A DNA stretch of 64,000 nt from an uncultured Lachnospiraceae bacterium (GTDB lineage Bacteria; Bacillota; Clostridia; Lachnospirales; Lachnospiraceae). The DNA lies in contig CAMWFQ010000002.1 of the NCBI GenBank assembly GCA_947173495.1, forward strand, positions 124,001 through 188,000, written 5' to 3'. The position numbers and the translations under genes are program-made. The notes under the pieces were generated by a model. The model searched no databases. It had not been told where the DNA came from and saw only the letters and a list, made by a program, of their open reading frames with translations. How positions within the stretch are numbered: position 1 is the stretch's first letter; the number at the start of each line of letters is the position of its first letter. Below, piece after piece: positions 52,299 through 61,451 of the stretch.

Positions 52299-53082
52299 CG
52301 TCTTCACCTCCGCCTTCGCCTATGGTCCTGTCTGCAGGTGCAAGGAAGGATTTCAGCTTTTCTTCTATTACTCTGGGATTCTCTCCTGCCTGAATGGAAA
52401 GAAGTCCTTCTATCATAATCTCCTTGATCATGATCTCATTTGCATTATTCGCTTTCAGTTTGCTTGCAACAGGCGAGCAGATCCAGTTTGCAAGGAGAGA
52501 TCCATACAATGTTGTAATCAACGCCACTGCCATGGAAGGACCGATACTGGAGGGATCATCCATTTCGTAAAGCATGTTTACAAGACCTACCAGCGTACCA
52601 ATCATACCCCAGGCAGGACCCATGGTTCCCAAACCTTCCCAAAATTCAATCTTATTTTTATGTCTGCTCTCCGTACTGATCAGTTCTGTCTCCATAATAC
52701 CACGGACCAGCTCTGCATCGGTACCATCGACAATCAGAAGAATTCCCTTTTTCATGAATTCATCATCAAGATTCCCCGCCGCTTCTTCCAGAGAAAGAAG
52801 ACCTTCTTTTCTTGCAACATTAGAGAGATCTATGATTTTCTGAATCATCCCTTTTACATCTGAACTGGGAGCTTTAAATATCAAAAGGAAACTTTTCAAT
52901 CCTGCGATATAATCAGAAAGAGAATTAGATGCCATAACGGCAAAGAAGGCACCGCCGAACGTAATAATTGCAGATGCAACATCCACATATCGTCCTACAT
53001 TTGCGATGGTCGCCGCATTGATGATACCAAATGCAAGCATACCAAAACAGAGTACCAAACCAAGAATTGACGCTAAATCCAC
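52291..53082 (-). CDS. motA: Flagellar stator protein MotA
   Basis: Stator subunit with four membrane segments. The 263 residues have MDLASILGLVLCFGMLAFGI, AIITFGGAFFAVMAS, the cytoplasmic loop with conserved charged residues, and GLGTMGPAWGMIGTLVGLVNML, the family signature. It overlaps motB, and follows flbD by 22 bases; in Bacillus the motAB pair is elsewhere. Confidence 0.96.
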   Translation of the reverse strand: MDLASILGLVLCFGMLAFGIINAATIANVGRYVDVASAIITFGGAFFAVMASNSLSDYIAGLKSFLLIFKAPSSDVKGMIQKIIDLSNVARKEGLLSLEEAAGNLDDEFMKKGILLIVDGTDAELVRGIMETELISTESRHKNKIEFWEGLGTMGPAWGMIGTLVGLVNMLYEMDDPSSIGPSMAVALITTLYGSLLANWICSPVASKLKANNANEIMIKEIMIEGLLSIQAGENPRVIEEKLKSFLAPADRTIGEGGGEDDG

Positions 53083-53103
53083 AACTTTTCACCTTTTTCT
53101 GCG

Positions 53104-53289
53104 TTAATCCGCAAAAATTTCCTTTCTGTATGATTTTACAAGATTTTTCACTTCTTGTCTACCTTCTTTTACAATTAATTTTCTTCCTGTGGTAAAGGCG
53201 ATCACCGTATCGGGGGTCTCCTCCACAAGCTCTATCAGATCAGGATTTATTAAAACCCTGCTTCCATTCAATTTCGTAACTTCTATCAT
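53104..53289 (-). CDS. flbD: FlbD/SwrD-family flagellar protein
   Basis: A 61-residue protein (MIEVTKLNGSRVLINPDLIE, then TGRKLIVKEGRQEVKNLV) of the FlbD family, called SwrD in Bacillus, where it raises motor torque. It lies directly before motA, which suits a stator-related role. Its start is preceded by AAAGAAAGAAGTG. Confidence 0.93.
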   Translation of the reverse strand: MIEVTKLNGSRVLINPDLIELVEETPDTVIAFTTGRKLIVKEGRQEVKNLVKSYRKEIFAD

Positions 53290-53334
53290 TATATCACTTC
53301 TTTCTCTTTGTTTCCACTTTAATTTGTATGTAAT

Positions 53335-53431
53335 TCATTATAAAATAATGGTAACGTTTTTTTTCGCTATAGTGCATTTTGATGGAACAAAATTGATCTC
53401 AAAGGGAACCGGATGTTTTCCGGTTCCCTTT
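53335..53431 (-). promoter_or_regulatory. Perfect hairpin and candidate promoter between flgE and flbD
   Basis: The 204-base gap holds AAAGGGAACCGGA paired with TCCGGTTCCCTTT (53401-53431, 13 bp, five-base loop), followed on the minus strand by GAGATCAATTTTG, a weak U-tract. Further on is TATAAT in ATTTTATAATGAA (about 53340) without a clear -35. Together they suggest partial termination after flgE and a new start for flbD-motAB. Confidence 0.45.
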
Positions 53432-53493
53432 GAAGTAACATTTTCAGCTTTATCTGTCTGCTCCTGTATCTCAATCACCTGTCATGAGAAGGA

Positions 53494-55077
53494 TTATCTC
53501 TTCAGATTGGTCAGTTCCTCTAACAGGGTATCTGATACGGTGATAATACGGCTGTTTGCCTGGAAACCTCTCTGAGTGGTAATCATCTCTGTAAACTCAG
53601 AGGCCAGATCCACATTACTCATCTCCAGAACGCCGGATTCCATATAACCACCATCCTCCGTGATATCATCGCCGATTCCGTCAAACTCGCCCGAGTTCAT
53701 GGTTGCGGAATACAGATTATCTCCTTCCTTGGCAAGGCCGGAAGGATTGGCGAAGTTTGCAACGGCAATCTGCCCCAGAAGCTTGGTCTGTCCATTGTCA
53801 TAATTGGCATTGATCATACCATCCTTGGCAACCGTAATACCTGTCAGCTCGCCTACCTTACGCCCGGAGCCCAGACCCGTAGGATCGCCGGCCAGAGCGC
53901 CGATGGTGGATGTGCCGTTTTTGTTGTAGTTGAAGGACCCGGAAAAATCCAACGTAATGTTCTGGAAGTTGGCAGCGCCCAGAGTCAGAACTCCGGTCCC
54001 GTTGGAAGATGCCGGTGTCGCGCCGCTTGCAGTAGCTTTGTCTCCCACATAGGCAAAGGTGCCTTTTCCCTCTACGTACTGAAGAACCAGGGCATTCTTT
54101 ACATTTTCCGCTGTCTTGGTAACGGTAGTCGTAGGAGGAGTTCCACTGGTTACCGTTCTGGAAACCATTTCCTTGATCGCCGTTCCATCTGACAGGGTAA
54201 TATCCTGCTGTCCCTGGCCGAAACTGATATTCTGCCCCACCGCGGTAAGTATTTTGTTTCCATTATTATCATATCTGAAGTTGCCGTCATCATCCAGCTC
54301 ATACATAATGGAATCGCCTTTTGAATCCAGCACATCATCCAGCTTCACATAGAACGTTCCGGCTTCGGTAGCCGCTCCGGCCACATCCGGACCGCCCGCC
54401 GCGTTGTTGGCCTCCGCACTGAGCGCATGCACGCTTAATCTGGCGGTATACTTATACCCCTGGTTATCGAAGAACTCAAGGTTCATCACCCTTCCGGAAT
54501 CACTGTTCACGTCCGTGTCATATTTATCCACCAGTCCGTCCACCGTTGCCAGGGTAGTGGCTGCGGGAGGATAGGTCATATTTTCAGTGGTCATAAGCCG
54601 GAGCGGGGATACCGTATCCTTCTTGATCAGTCCCGGATTAGTAGGATCTACCTGCCATCCCATGACATTGTAGCCGGTGCTGGTCATTGCCAGGTTTCCT
54701 TTGCCGTCAATATAAAAGGAACCGTCGCGTGTAAAGAAATTCTCTGAACCGTTACTTACCACGAAGAAAGAGCTTCCGCTGATCATGATATCAAAAGGAT
54801 CGTTGGTACTCTGAGCAGATCCCTGACTGGCAATTGCCGTTTTGATAGAGCTGGTTTTGGAACCGAGACCAATCTGCCTGGCGTTGACACCGCCCACGCC
54901 TGTCGTCGCATTGGCGCCGGATGCAGCCCGTGTCGTCTGATACATCAGATCGCTGAACACCATGGACTGTGACTTGTATGCTGTTGTGTTTACGTTTGCA
55001 ATGTTGTTACCGATAACATCCATTCTTGTCTGGTGGGTTCTAAGACCTGCCACACCAGAAAACAATGATCTCATCAT
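53494..55077 (-). CDS. flgE: Flagellar hook protein FlgE
   Basis: Builds the hook. The N-terminal rod/hook motif RSLFSGVAGLRTHQTRMDVI and ANVNTTAYK, the FlgE-specific middle domains, and the C-terminal NVDLASEFTEMITTQRGFQA and LEELTNLKR are all present. Start chosen at ATG 55077 (527 residues) with GGAGG ten bases upstream; a second ATG follows at once. Confidence 0.96.
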   Translation of the reverse strand: MMRSLFSGVAGLRTHQTRMDVIGNNIANVNTTAYKSQSMVFSDLMYQTTRAASGANATTGVGGVNARQIGLGSKTSSIKTAIASQGSAQSTNDPFDIMISGSSFFVVSNGSENFFTRDGSFYIDGKGNLAMTSTGYNVMGWQVDPTNPGLIKKDTVSPLRLMTTENMTYPPAATTLATVDGLVDKYDTDVNSDSGRVMNLEFFDNQGYKYTARLSVHALSAEANNAAGGPDVAGAATEAGTFYVKLDDVLDSKGDSIMYELDDDGNFRYDNNGNKILTAVGQNISFGQGQQDITLSDGTAIKEMVSRTVTSGTPPTTTVTKTAENVKNALVLQYVEGKGTFAYVGDKATASGATPASSNGTGVLTLGAANFQNITLDFSGSFNYNKNGTSTIGALAGDPTGLGSGRKVGELTGITVAKDGMINANYDNGQTKLLGQIAVANFANPSGLAKEGDNLYSATMNSGEFDGIGDDITEDGGYMESGVLEMSNVDLASEFTEMITTQRGFQANSRIITVSDTLLEELTNLKR

Positions 55078-55155
55078 AATGAATTGACCTCCTTCATTTA
55101 ACTGCCGTATAACTCCTTCTGTCATTCAGGAGCTTTCAGCCTCCCTAAGGTCCGG

Positions 55156-55554
55156 CTAAATAATTACGGCGCCATCAATATTGGTAAAAATATTATCCGC
55201 TGTATCAGACTGGTTCATAGCCGTCACCACCGTGCTGTTTGGAATATTCACGATAAATGCCAGCTGATCCACGATAACCAGCGATTCTCTGATTCCCTTT
55301 TCCTGCGCTTTCTGGGCGCCCTCTTTCAGCCGCTCCATCTGGCTGTTTGTAAGTTCAATATTCCGGTCCGCAAGCCTTCCCGCCGCATGTTTGGAAAATT
55401 TAACCTCGCCCGCCGCCCGCGCACGGCTGCTTTCCAGAACCTCCTGAAAAGACTTTCCATCCCTGTCTATTGCCGATGCTGCGCTTTTATTCTTCTTCAG
55501 GTACTGATCCTGGAGCTGTTCGATTGAAAGGAATCCTTTATTCTGAATGTTCAT
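55156..55554 (-). CDS. TIGR02530-family flagellar operon protein
   Basis: A 132-residue cytoplasmic protein of a family found between flgD and flgE in Firmicutes and of unclear function. Recognisable blocks are FSKHAAGRLADRNIELTNSQ, GAQKAQEKGIRESLVIVD and AFIVNIPNSTVVTAM, the last typical of the family. It may assist hook assembly. Confidence 0.9.
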   Translation of the reverse strand: MNIQNKGFLSIEQLQDQYLKKNKSAASAIDRDGKSFQEVLESSRARAAGEVKFSKHAAGRLADRNIELTNSQMERLKEGAQKAQEKGIRESLVIVDQLAFIVNIPNSTVVTAMNQSDTADNIFTNIDGAVII

Positions 55555-55604
55555 AGCCCTCTCCTCCCTGATTGGTTATTTTCACATTCTGCTGCTATTG
55601 CCGC

Positions 55605-56357
55605 CTACACCGTCTGAGCAGCTCCTGCACTGTCGCCGCCCCCGGCGTCTCCTTCAGACTCTGTGCCTTCGGTTCCGGTTGACTCTCCGGGCTTTTCTTC
55701 GTCCTCATCCTTGTCATCGCCTCCTTCGATCTCTACGATCTCGGCCATGCGCTGCACATACTTCTGAAGCTTTTTGACATATTCATCACTGATATAACCC
55801 TGCTGGTAAGCTGTCATGGAATTATATCCCTTCTGCAATGCCTCTACCGCTTCTTTGTCTTTGATGGTCAGATTGTTTATGCTTGGCAGTCTGTCCATTG
55901 CCGCGATAAACGCTGATGCCAGTTCAAAGGCTGTCTGATAAGTCTCGTCGATCACCGCGTGCACATCATCCACAGAATACAGATTTCCGTCTATGGAGAC
56001 AAACGCTTTGTTTCTTTCATAGGTAACGTATTCCACTGTTCCCTGAATGAGCTTGGTATCTCCCTTACTGTCCGTGGTCTTAACCTCCACCATTTTGCCC
56101 ACCATAGTGGATGCTCTGCTCAGCTCCATGGTTGAGGCCATATTCTGGATCTGCTCTACCTGTGAAAATTGCGCATACTGTGAAATATATTCCGTATTGG
56201 AAGTCGGCTCCAGCGGATCCTGATACTTCATCTGAGCCACTAAGAGCTGTAAGAAAGCATCCTTATCCAGGCCGCTCTGTGCATTGGCTTTCTTGACAGA
56301 ACTTTCTGATGCGCTTTCTACTATTTTTCCGTTTTCAACTACCGCGCTTACTGACAT
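55605..56357 (-). CDS. flgD: Flagellar hook capping protein FlgD
   Basis: Scaffold for hook assembly. The N-terminal FlgD block LDKDAFLQLLVAQMKYQDPLEP with NTEYISQYAQFSQVEQ is clear; the rest contains a KVVEV-like beta part, a helical segment (FELASAFIAAMDRLPS) and a strongly acidic Gly/Glu/Asp tail, unlike the usual Ig-like C-terminus. I use ATG 56357 (250 residues), five bases after AAGGAG. Confidence 0.92.
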   Translation of the reverse strand: MSVSAVVENGKIVESASESSVKKANAQSGLDKDAFLQLLVAQMKYQDPLEPTSNTEYISQYAQFSQVEQIQNMASTMELSRASTMVGKMVEVKTTDSKGDTKLIQGTVEYVTYERNKAFVSIDGNLYSVDDVHAVIDETYQTAFELASAFIAAMDRLPSINNLTIKDKEAVEALQKGYNSMTAYQQGYISDEYVKKLQKYVQRMAEIVEIEGGDDKDEDEEKPGESTGTEGTESEGDAGGGDSAGAAQTV

Positions 56358-56394
56358 ATTTACTCCTTTCCGCACCCCGTGCTACTTTTAACTT

Positions 56395-57789
56395 TTAAGC
56401 CGTATAATCCACCGTATTTCCGTTTGCAGCCATCATCTGAGCCGCCAGCAGATCTTCCTCACTGGCATTCTCTTCCAGCAGAGCATCGATATCCAGATCA
56501 TTCAGATTGATCCTTCTGTGTGATTTTCTGTTACGATCTGAGGCAGCGTGTTCCTCCTGCCCCTGTCCCTGCCAGAGATTTCTCTCAAACCCGTGATTTT
56601 CTACAGTGACCTGAACCGCTTCCACTTTAATCCCCTGCTCTTTGAAGCTTTCCTGAAGTGTGGCTATCTGGCTTTCAATGGCTGCCTTCACAGCTTCATT
56701 CTGTACATGGAACTGAGCTGTGATCTCACCGCCTTTGGATGAAAGCTGGATATGTACGGTTCCGAGACTTTCAGGGTGCAGCTGCATTTCCAGCTGATCC
56801 ATTCCGGGTTTTAACTGGAACTTCATGTAATCCATGATCTGGTTCATAATATCCCTGGTCTGCTCGCTGAAAAAGGGTGTCGTCTGTTCAAATGTCACTT
56901 CCGCTGTCTGGCCATTGTTTTGCAAAGAGGCATCCATCAACGGATTGTGCAGCGCATTCTCTGATTCTCCCCGGCCCGCTTCGCCGCCCTTTTCCTGCCG
57001 GCTGCCGGTCTGATCCTTTGTTACATTTTCTTCTGCTTCTGACGATACGACTTCAAGCGTTTTGACAGCATTTCCATTCTCATCTGCAGACATTTTTACG
57101 GTGTCGTCACCGCTGTGGACCTCCACTGTAATCTGAGGCCGGGCCATCTCCTCCCCTTCTGCCTCTGCCGGCTGTCCCATCTCCTGTCTGCCTTTGCTGA
57201 TCATCTGTTCCAGCCATGCCTGCATCTCCGCCGGTTCCACTCCCACAAGTTCTGCCAGTGAAGCTTTCATTCCCTCCGCTGTTTCCAGGATATTCTGCAG
57301 CTTTGCAAAAAGGGTCTCGTTTGTCAGAAATGCCATCTGATCGCCTTCTCCGCCAAGTGCCAGCACAAGCTCTCTGAGGCTGGACGGATCAAAAAGAGAA
57401 TACAGGGAAATCCCCAGCTCCTCCATGGCCCTTGCCACTTCCTCCTCGCTCACACCAAGCTCTTCCGCGATTTCTTTGATCATGTCCTTTCCGGCTTTTT
57501 CTGCTGCATCGCCTGCTTCTTCTGTCACCTCGCCGGCCTTTTCCGGTTCTCTCGCCGTATCCTGAGACTTCAGTCTCTCTCTGCCGGCTCTGATCCTGTC
57601 CGTTGCAGAAACCTTGCTGCTTTTGTCCGCCACAGCAGCCTTATTCTGGCCCTCTGCCGCGCCACTCTGGGTTCTGCTCATCACATCTCCAAAACTGCCC
57701 GCCCGGTTCATACCGCCTGTCTTTGCAAGACTTCCTCCCCCTACAAAATTCATCAGAGAATTCAGGTCTTTTACAGGTGTACTTGTCAT
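56395..57789 (-). CDS. fliK: Flagellar hook-length control protein FliK
   Basis: Molecular ruler that triggers the FlhB switch. The 464 residues are mostly a variable, Glu/Ala-rich ruler region; the conserved C-terminal domain reads QLKPGMDQLEMQLHPESLG, then VHIQLSSKGGEITAQFHV and LQESFKEQGIKVEAVQVTV. SD GGAGGG is nine bases upstream. It follows the MotE-like gene by 104 bases. Confidence 0.93.
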   Translation of the reverse strand: MTSTPVKDLNSLMNFVGGGSLAKTGGMNRAGSFGDVMSRTQSGAAEGQNKAAVADKSSKVSATDRIRAGRERLKSQDTAREPEKAGEVTEEAGDAAEKAGKDMIKEIAEELGVSEEEVARAMEELGISLYSLFDPSSLRELVLALGGEGDQMAFLTNETLFAKLQNILETAEGMKASLAELVGVEPAEMQAWLEQMISKGRQEMGQPAEAEGEEMARPQITVEVHSGDDTVKMSADENGNAVKTLEVVSSEAEENVTKDQTGSRQEKGGEAGRGESENALHNPLMDASLQNNGQTAEVTFEQTTPFFSEQTRDIMNQIMDYMKFQLKPGMDQLEMQLHPESLGTVHIQLSSKGGEITAQFHVQNEAVKAAIESQIATLQESFKEQGIKVEAVQVTVENHGFERNLWQGQGQEEHAASDRNRKSHRRINLNDLDIDALLEENASEEDLLAAQMMAANGNTVDYTA

Positions 57790-57893
57790 TATTCACATCC
57801 CTCCTGTCTTTATAAGCCCTGCGGATCCTGCTTTGCATTCCGCCGGCTCTTTTTCAAAGTACAAAATTTATATCGGTTTAAGAGGCAGATTTC

Positions 57894-58778
57894 TTAAGGT
57901 TCCGGATCCATCAGTTTGGTGATTCTGGCAGCTGTCTCAGCATTCATCGCCTCCAGGATCCTTCCTCTGTCTTCTGCACTCATTACACCCAGTATCCTCA
58001 CCGCCAGATCAAGATTATCCGTCATTTCTTCAAAAATAGCGGCAGCCGCCTTGGGTTTCATGGAAGAATATGCAGCCGCATACTCATTAATCTCGTCGCT
58101 TTCCTCAAGCTGGGCAATGACCTGCTTATACAAATACTCCGCGGTAGCGGGATCCATCTCCTCATAATACTTCCGGTACTCCTCCAGCCCGGGCCCGTTA
58201 TCCGCATAGACTACTTCCTCATAAAATTCCGTCTTGATCCTCTGGAACTCCATCTGGGAATCCTCAAAGGTCTTAAGACGCTCTACCTGCTCCTGAAGCT
58301 GAGATATGGTTTCAGAATCTTCTGATTTGGAGGACTGGGCTCTTTCCAGCTCCAGCTCCAGCTCTTTGATATAGTCCACCGCCTCCTGCAGACTCTCATA
58401 CCCCCCATACGCTTCTTCTCCGCCTTCCCCCGCAGTTTCCTGCTTAGGCGCGTTCGGAAGAATCTTGTTAATCACAGGAACATCTTTCAGAACCGGTCTC
58501 AACACGTTACTGCCAAAACCTCCAAAGTCCAGCTTGATCACCAGACACAAAATGGCGACCCAGATTAATACAATAATAAAAGTTACCAGAAATACAGACC
58601 CCGTGCCGGAACCCTCCTCATCCATAAGCTCCGCTTCCTGATCTGCTATTTCTCTGGCTCTTGCTTTCGCTGCTTTCTTCTGCTGCTTTTTTTCATTTTT
58701 TAATTTTTTCTTTTCCTCCTTAAGACGCTGGGGATCCATCTGTGCGTCATCAAGGAGAGCTGCATCGACTTTCGGCAT
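57894..58778 (-). CDS. MotE-like membrane protein with MgtE-N-type domain
   Basis: In the place of Bacillus ylxF. The 294 residues have a Lys-rich cytoplasmic N-terminus (KEEKKKLKNEKKQQKKAAKA), one membrane segment (VFLVTFIIVLIWVAILCLVI), a coiled coil (SLQEAVDYIKELELELERA) and a C-terminal helical repeat domain similar to MgtE-N/FliG-N (KPKAAAAIFEEMTDNLDLAVRI, MSAEDRGRILEAMNAETAA). MotE proteins chaperone the stator; here a basal-body or stator role is inferred. Confidence 0.85.
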   Translation of the reverse strand: MPKVDAALLDDAQMDPQRLKEEKKKLKNEKKQQKKAAKARAREIADQEAELMDEEGSGTGSVFLVTFIIVLIWVAILCLVIKLDFGGFGSNVLRPVLKDVPVINKILPNAPKQETAGEGGEEAYGGYESLQEAVDYIKELELELERAQSSKSEDSETISQLQEQVERLKTFEDSQMEFQRIKTEFYEEVVYADNGPGLEEYRKYYEEMDPATAEYLYKQVIAQLEESDEINEYAAAYSSMKPKAAAAIFEEMTDNLDLAVRILGVMSAEDRGRILEAMNAETAARITKLMDPEP

Positions 58779-58801
58779 TCTATATCCACACCTTCCATTT
58801 T

Positions 58802-59242
58802 TTATCTGCGCCCGTGAGTATAGCTGACAAGCTCATCCACTTCCTTTGCTTCCTTTGCATTTTCTTCATGGATGAAAGCTTCAAAAGCTTTCTCCCGGAG
58901 TTTTTCCTGGGTTTTGGTCTCCTGCATGGCAATCTGAAGATTCTGGCGGGCCTGTTCCAGTTCCTTTTCCGCCAGTGCTACCTGGCGCTGCTGGTACGCA
59001 ATAAATTCATCCATGACTGCTACCGCATCGCGGTTCTCAATGATTTCCCGCACCTTAAGACTGTCCCTGCGAAGCGCTCTTCCCTCTTCCTGGTAGGTTT
59101 CTTTTCTGTCTTTTAAAACCTGAAGCTTTTCTTCCTCTTCATCCAGCCGCATTCTGGCGGCGGCAAAATCCATCTTTGCCTGCTCTTCCATTTTCTGCTT
59201 GATGTTCAGAATACTCTGCATTCGATATCTGAATCTGGCCAT
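58802..59242 (-). CDS. fliJ: Flagellar export chaperone FliJ
   Basis: Coiled-coil protein that links the export ATPase to the gate. The 146 residues start FRYRMQSILNIKQKMEEQAK and are almost wholly alpha-helical and charged. Start chosen at ATG 59242, immediately after the fliI stop; the track start seven codons earlier overlaps fliI. Confidence 0.9.
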   Translation of the reverse strand: MARFRYRMQSILNIKQKMEEQAKMDFAAARMRLDEEEEKLQVLKDRKETYQEEGRALRRDSLKVREIIENRDAVAVMDEFIAYQQRQVALAEKELEQARQNLQIAMQETKTQEKLREKAFEAFIHEENAKEAKEVDELVSYTHGRR

Positions 59243-59243
59243 T

Positions 59244-60569
59244 TTATGCTGTTCCCTCAGCAAAGATCTGTTTCAGAAGCGCCACCGACTCTTCAAACGT
59301 AAACCTGTCCCCGACCTCCTGCATCAGGAATTGATTTACCTCCTGTATTTTATGGATTGCATAATCAATCTCCGGGTTGCTTCCGGATTTGTAGGCGCCG
59401 ATATTGATCAGATCTTCCGCTTCATTGTATGTAGCAAGAACATTTTTGAGCCTGCCCGCATAATTCTTATGATCTCTTTCCGCTATCTGACTCATACACC
59501 TGGAAATACTCTGCAGTACATCGATAGCCGGGTAATGATTTTTGTGAGCCAGCTTCCGGTCCAGCATGATGTGCCCATCCAGGATACTTCTTGCGGTGTC
59601 GGTGATCGGCTCATTAAAATCATCTCCATCCACGAGGACGGTATAAAGTCCCGTGATGGAGCCTTTATCTGACCTGCCCGCACGTTCGAGAAGCCTGGGC
59701 ATCTCAGAATAGACGCTGGGCGGATACCCTCTTGACACAGGCGGCTCTCCGCTGGCAAGACCAATCTCTCTCTGCGCCATGGAAAAACGGGTGAGGGAAT
59801 CCATCATCAGAAGTACATCCTTCCCCTGGTCCCTGAAAAACTCTGCCACTGCCGTAGCTGTCTGTGCTGCTTTTTTACGTTCAAGCGCCGGTTTGTCGGA
59901 GGTTGCCACCACCACTACCGAACGTCTCATCCCTTCCGGTCCCAGATCTCTTTCTATAAATTCACGGACCTCTCTGCCCCGCTCTCCAATCAGCGCGATC
60001 ACATTAATATCCGCTTTGGTATTTCTGGCAAACATCCCCATGAGGGTAGACTTTCCCACCCCGGATCCTGCAAAAATACCGATTCTCTGGCCCTTTCCTA
60101 CTGTGATAAGGCCATCCACCGCCTTGACGCCCAGAGGCAGGACTTCATCGATAATCTTCCTGCTCATGGGATCCGGCGGCTTAGCCTCCACCGCATACTC
60201 TTCGCCTGCAGAAGCTTCCCCGCTCTCCATCCTTCCGAGCCCATCCAGCGTATGTCCCAGAAGGTCATTTGCCACCCGGACCTTTAAAGGGGCGCCCGTA
60301 TTTTCCACACTGCTTCCCGGTCCAATCCCCTCTACATTCTGATAAGGCATCAACAGGGTTTTTCCTTCCCTGAATCCTACCACTTCCGCCAGAGCCGGAA
60401 CGGTTTCTTCTTCCCTGACCGACGGATAGATCCTGCAGATATCCCCCAGCTTCGCTGCCGGTCCTGCTGACTCAATGGTAAGTCCTACCACGTTGACTAC
60501 CTTACCGCTCATTTTAAAGAGGTTTTCTTCTATCACACTTTTATATTTTGAAAAATTGATATTCGGCAT
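59244..60569 (-). CDS. fliI: Flagellum-specific ATPase FliI
   Basis: Export ATPase related to F1-beta. The 441 residues have Walker A IFAGSGVGKSTLMGMFAR, GERGREVREFIERDLG, Walker B VLLMMDSLTRFSMAQREIGL and GSITGLYTVLVDGDD. I use ATG 60569; a TTG two codons upstream is possible, and the ribosome site is weak. Confidence 0.97.
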   Translation of the reverse strand: MPNINFSKYKSVIEENLFKMSGKVVNVVGLTIESAGPAAKLGDICRIYPSVREEETVPALAEVVGFREGKTLLMPYQNVEGIGPGSSVENTGAPLKVRVANDLLGHTLDGLGRMESGEASAGEEYAVEAKPPDPMSRKIIDEVLPLGVKAVDGLITVGKGQRIGIFAGSGVGKSTLMGMFARNTKADINVIALIGERGREVREFIERDLGPEGMRRSVVVVATSDKPALERKKAAQTATAVAEFFRDQGKDVLLMMDSLTRFSMAQREIGLASGEPPVSRGYPPSVYSEMPRLLERAGRSDKGSITGLYTVLVDGDDFNEPITDTARSILDGHIMLDRKLAHKNHYPAIDVLQSISRCMSQIAERDHKNYAGRLKNVLATYNEAEDLINIGAYKSGSNPEIDYAIHKIQEVNQFLMQEVGDRFTFEESVALLKQIFAEGTA

Positions 60570-60593
60570 AATCAATTTCTGTCTACCTTTACC

Positions 60594-61451
60594 CTAACTG
60601 GTTTTGTAGGAAAGAAGCTTTAATTTCCTGCCAAGAGCTTCCAGCTCCGTTCCCAGGGAACAATCATAAATTCCTCCCTCAGTCTCGATCATGCACTGAG
60701 ACTGTGAAAGCGTCATATCCGATATAATCTCCAGTCCCTGGGGCAGCGTTCCTGTTTCCTCCAGGATCCTGTCTCTTTCCTTTATGACCTGCGGGTAATC
60801 CTTTCTGGATACATGTACAATATAGCTGGCAGCCGTCTGCATCCTGTGCATTGTATCGATCAGCAGATTCACCACAATAGGAGAATAAACACTTAAATCC
60901 ACTTTAAAAATATGTTCATAGATCCCCGTGAGGTTCTCGATGAATTCCGGTTCCAGTTCCTCCATCCTCTGATGGTACTCCGCTTCCAGCTGGGCCGCTC
61001 TGGCCTGACACTCATTCTTCATCTGCTGAACCTGTGCCATACCCTCTTCATAGCCGCGCTGATATCCTTCCGCCTGCGCCTGTTCCAATGCGCTGACGCG
61101 CATATCCTCTATCTGAGCCCGGGCATCTGTTAACATGCTCTCCGTCTCCTGACGGATTCTTTCCAGTTCCCGTCTGGCATCCTCAAGCTGTTGCTCCAGC
61201 TGCGCCTGCTCCTCCGCAGAGGAGGATCTGAGCAGAGCATTTTTCCCTTCCGGATCCAACAGCGCATCCACTGTCTCGGCATCAATACCCGCAAGAAAAC
61301 CTTCCGGCATCTCGTCGGAAGGCTCCCCCTGAGAATGCCTTTCCGCGGCCGCTTCCTGAAGCCGGGATTTCAACCGATCGTTATAATCTATCATACGGGG
61401 CTCTTCTTTCACTGGAAACCAGTTTCCCTTATAAAGATTACTAGACCACAA
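60594..61451 (-). CDS. fliH: Flagellar assembly protein FliH
   Basis: Holds FliI at the C-ring. The protein has an N-terminal basic part (KEEPRMIDYNDRLKSRL), a long coiled coil (LEQQLEDARRELERIRQETE), and a C-terminal F1-delta-like region (VSRKDYPQVIKERDRI). The track start (61487) is deep inside fliG. I prefer TTG 61451 (285 residues) because GGAGGTG lies seven bases upstream inside the fliG end; ATG 61457 is only two bases from that SD and less likely. Confidence 0.88.
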   Translation of the reverse strand: MWSSNLYKGNWFPVKEEPRMIDYNDRLKSRLQEAAAERHSQGEPSDEMPEGFLAGIDAETVDALLDPEGKNALLRSSSAEEQAQLEQQLEDARRELERIRQETESMLTDARAQIEDMRVSALEQAQAEGYQRGYEEGMAQVQQMKNECQARAAQLEAEYHQRMEELEPEFIENLTGIYEHIFKVDLSVYSPIVVNLLIDTMHRMQTAASYIVHVSRKDYPQVIKERDRILEETGTLPQGLEIISDMTLSQSQCMIETEGGIYDCSLGTELEALGRKLKLLSYKTS

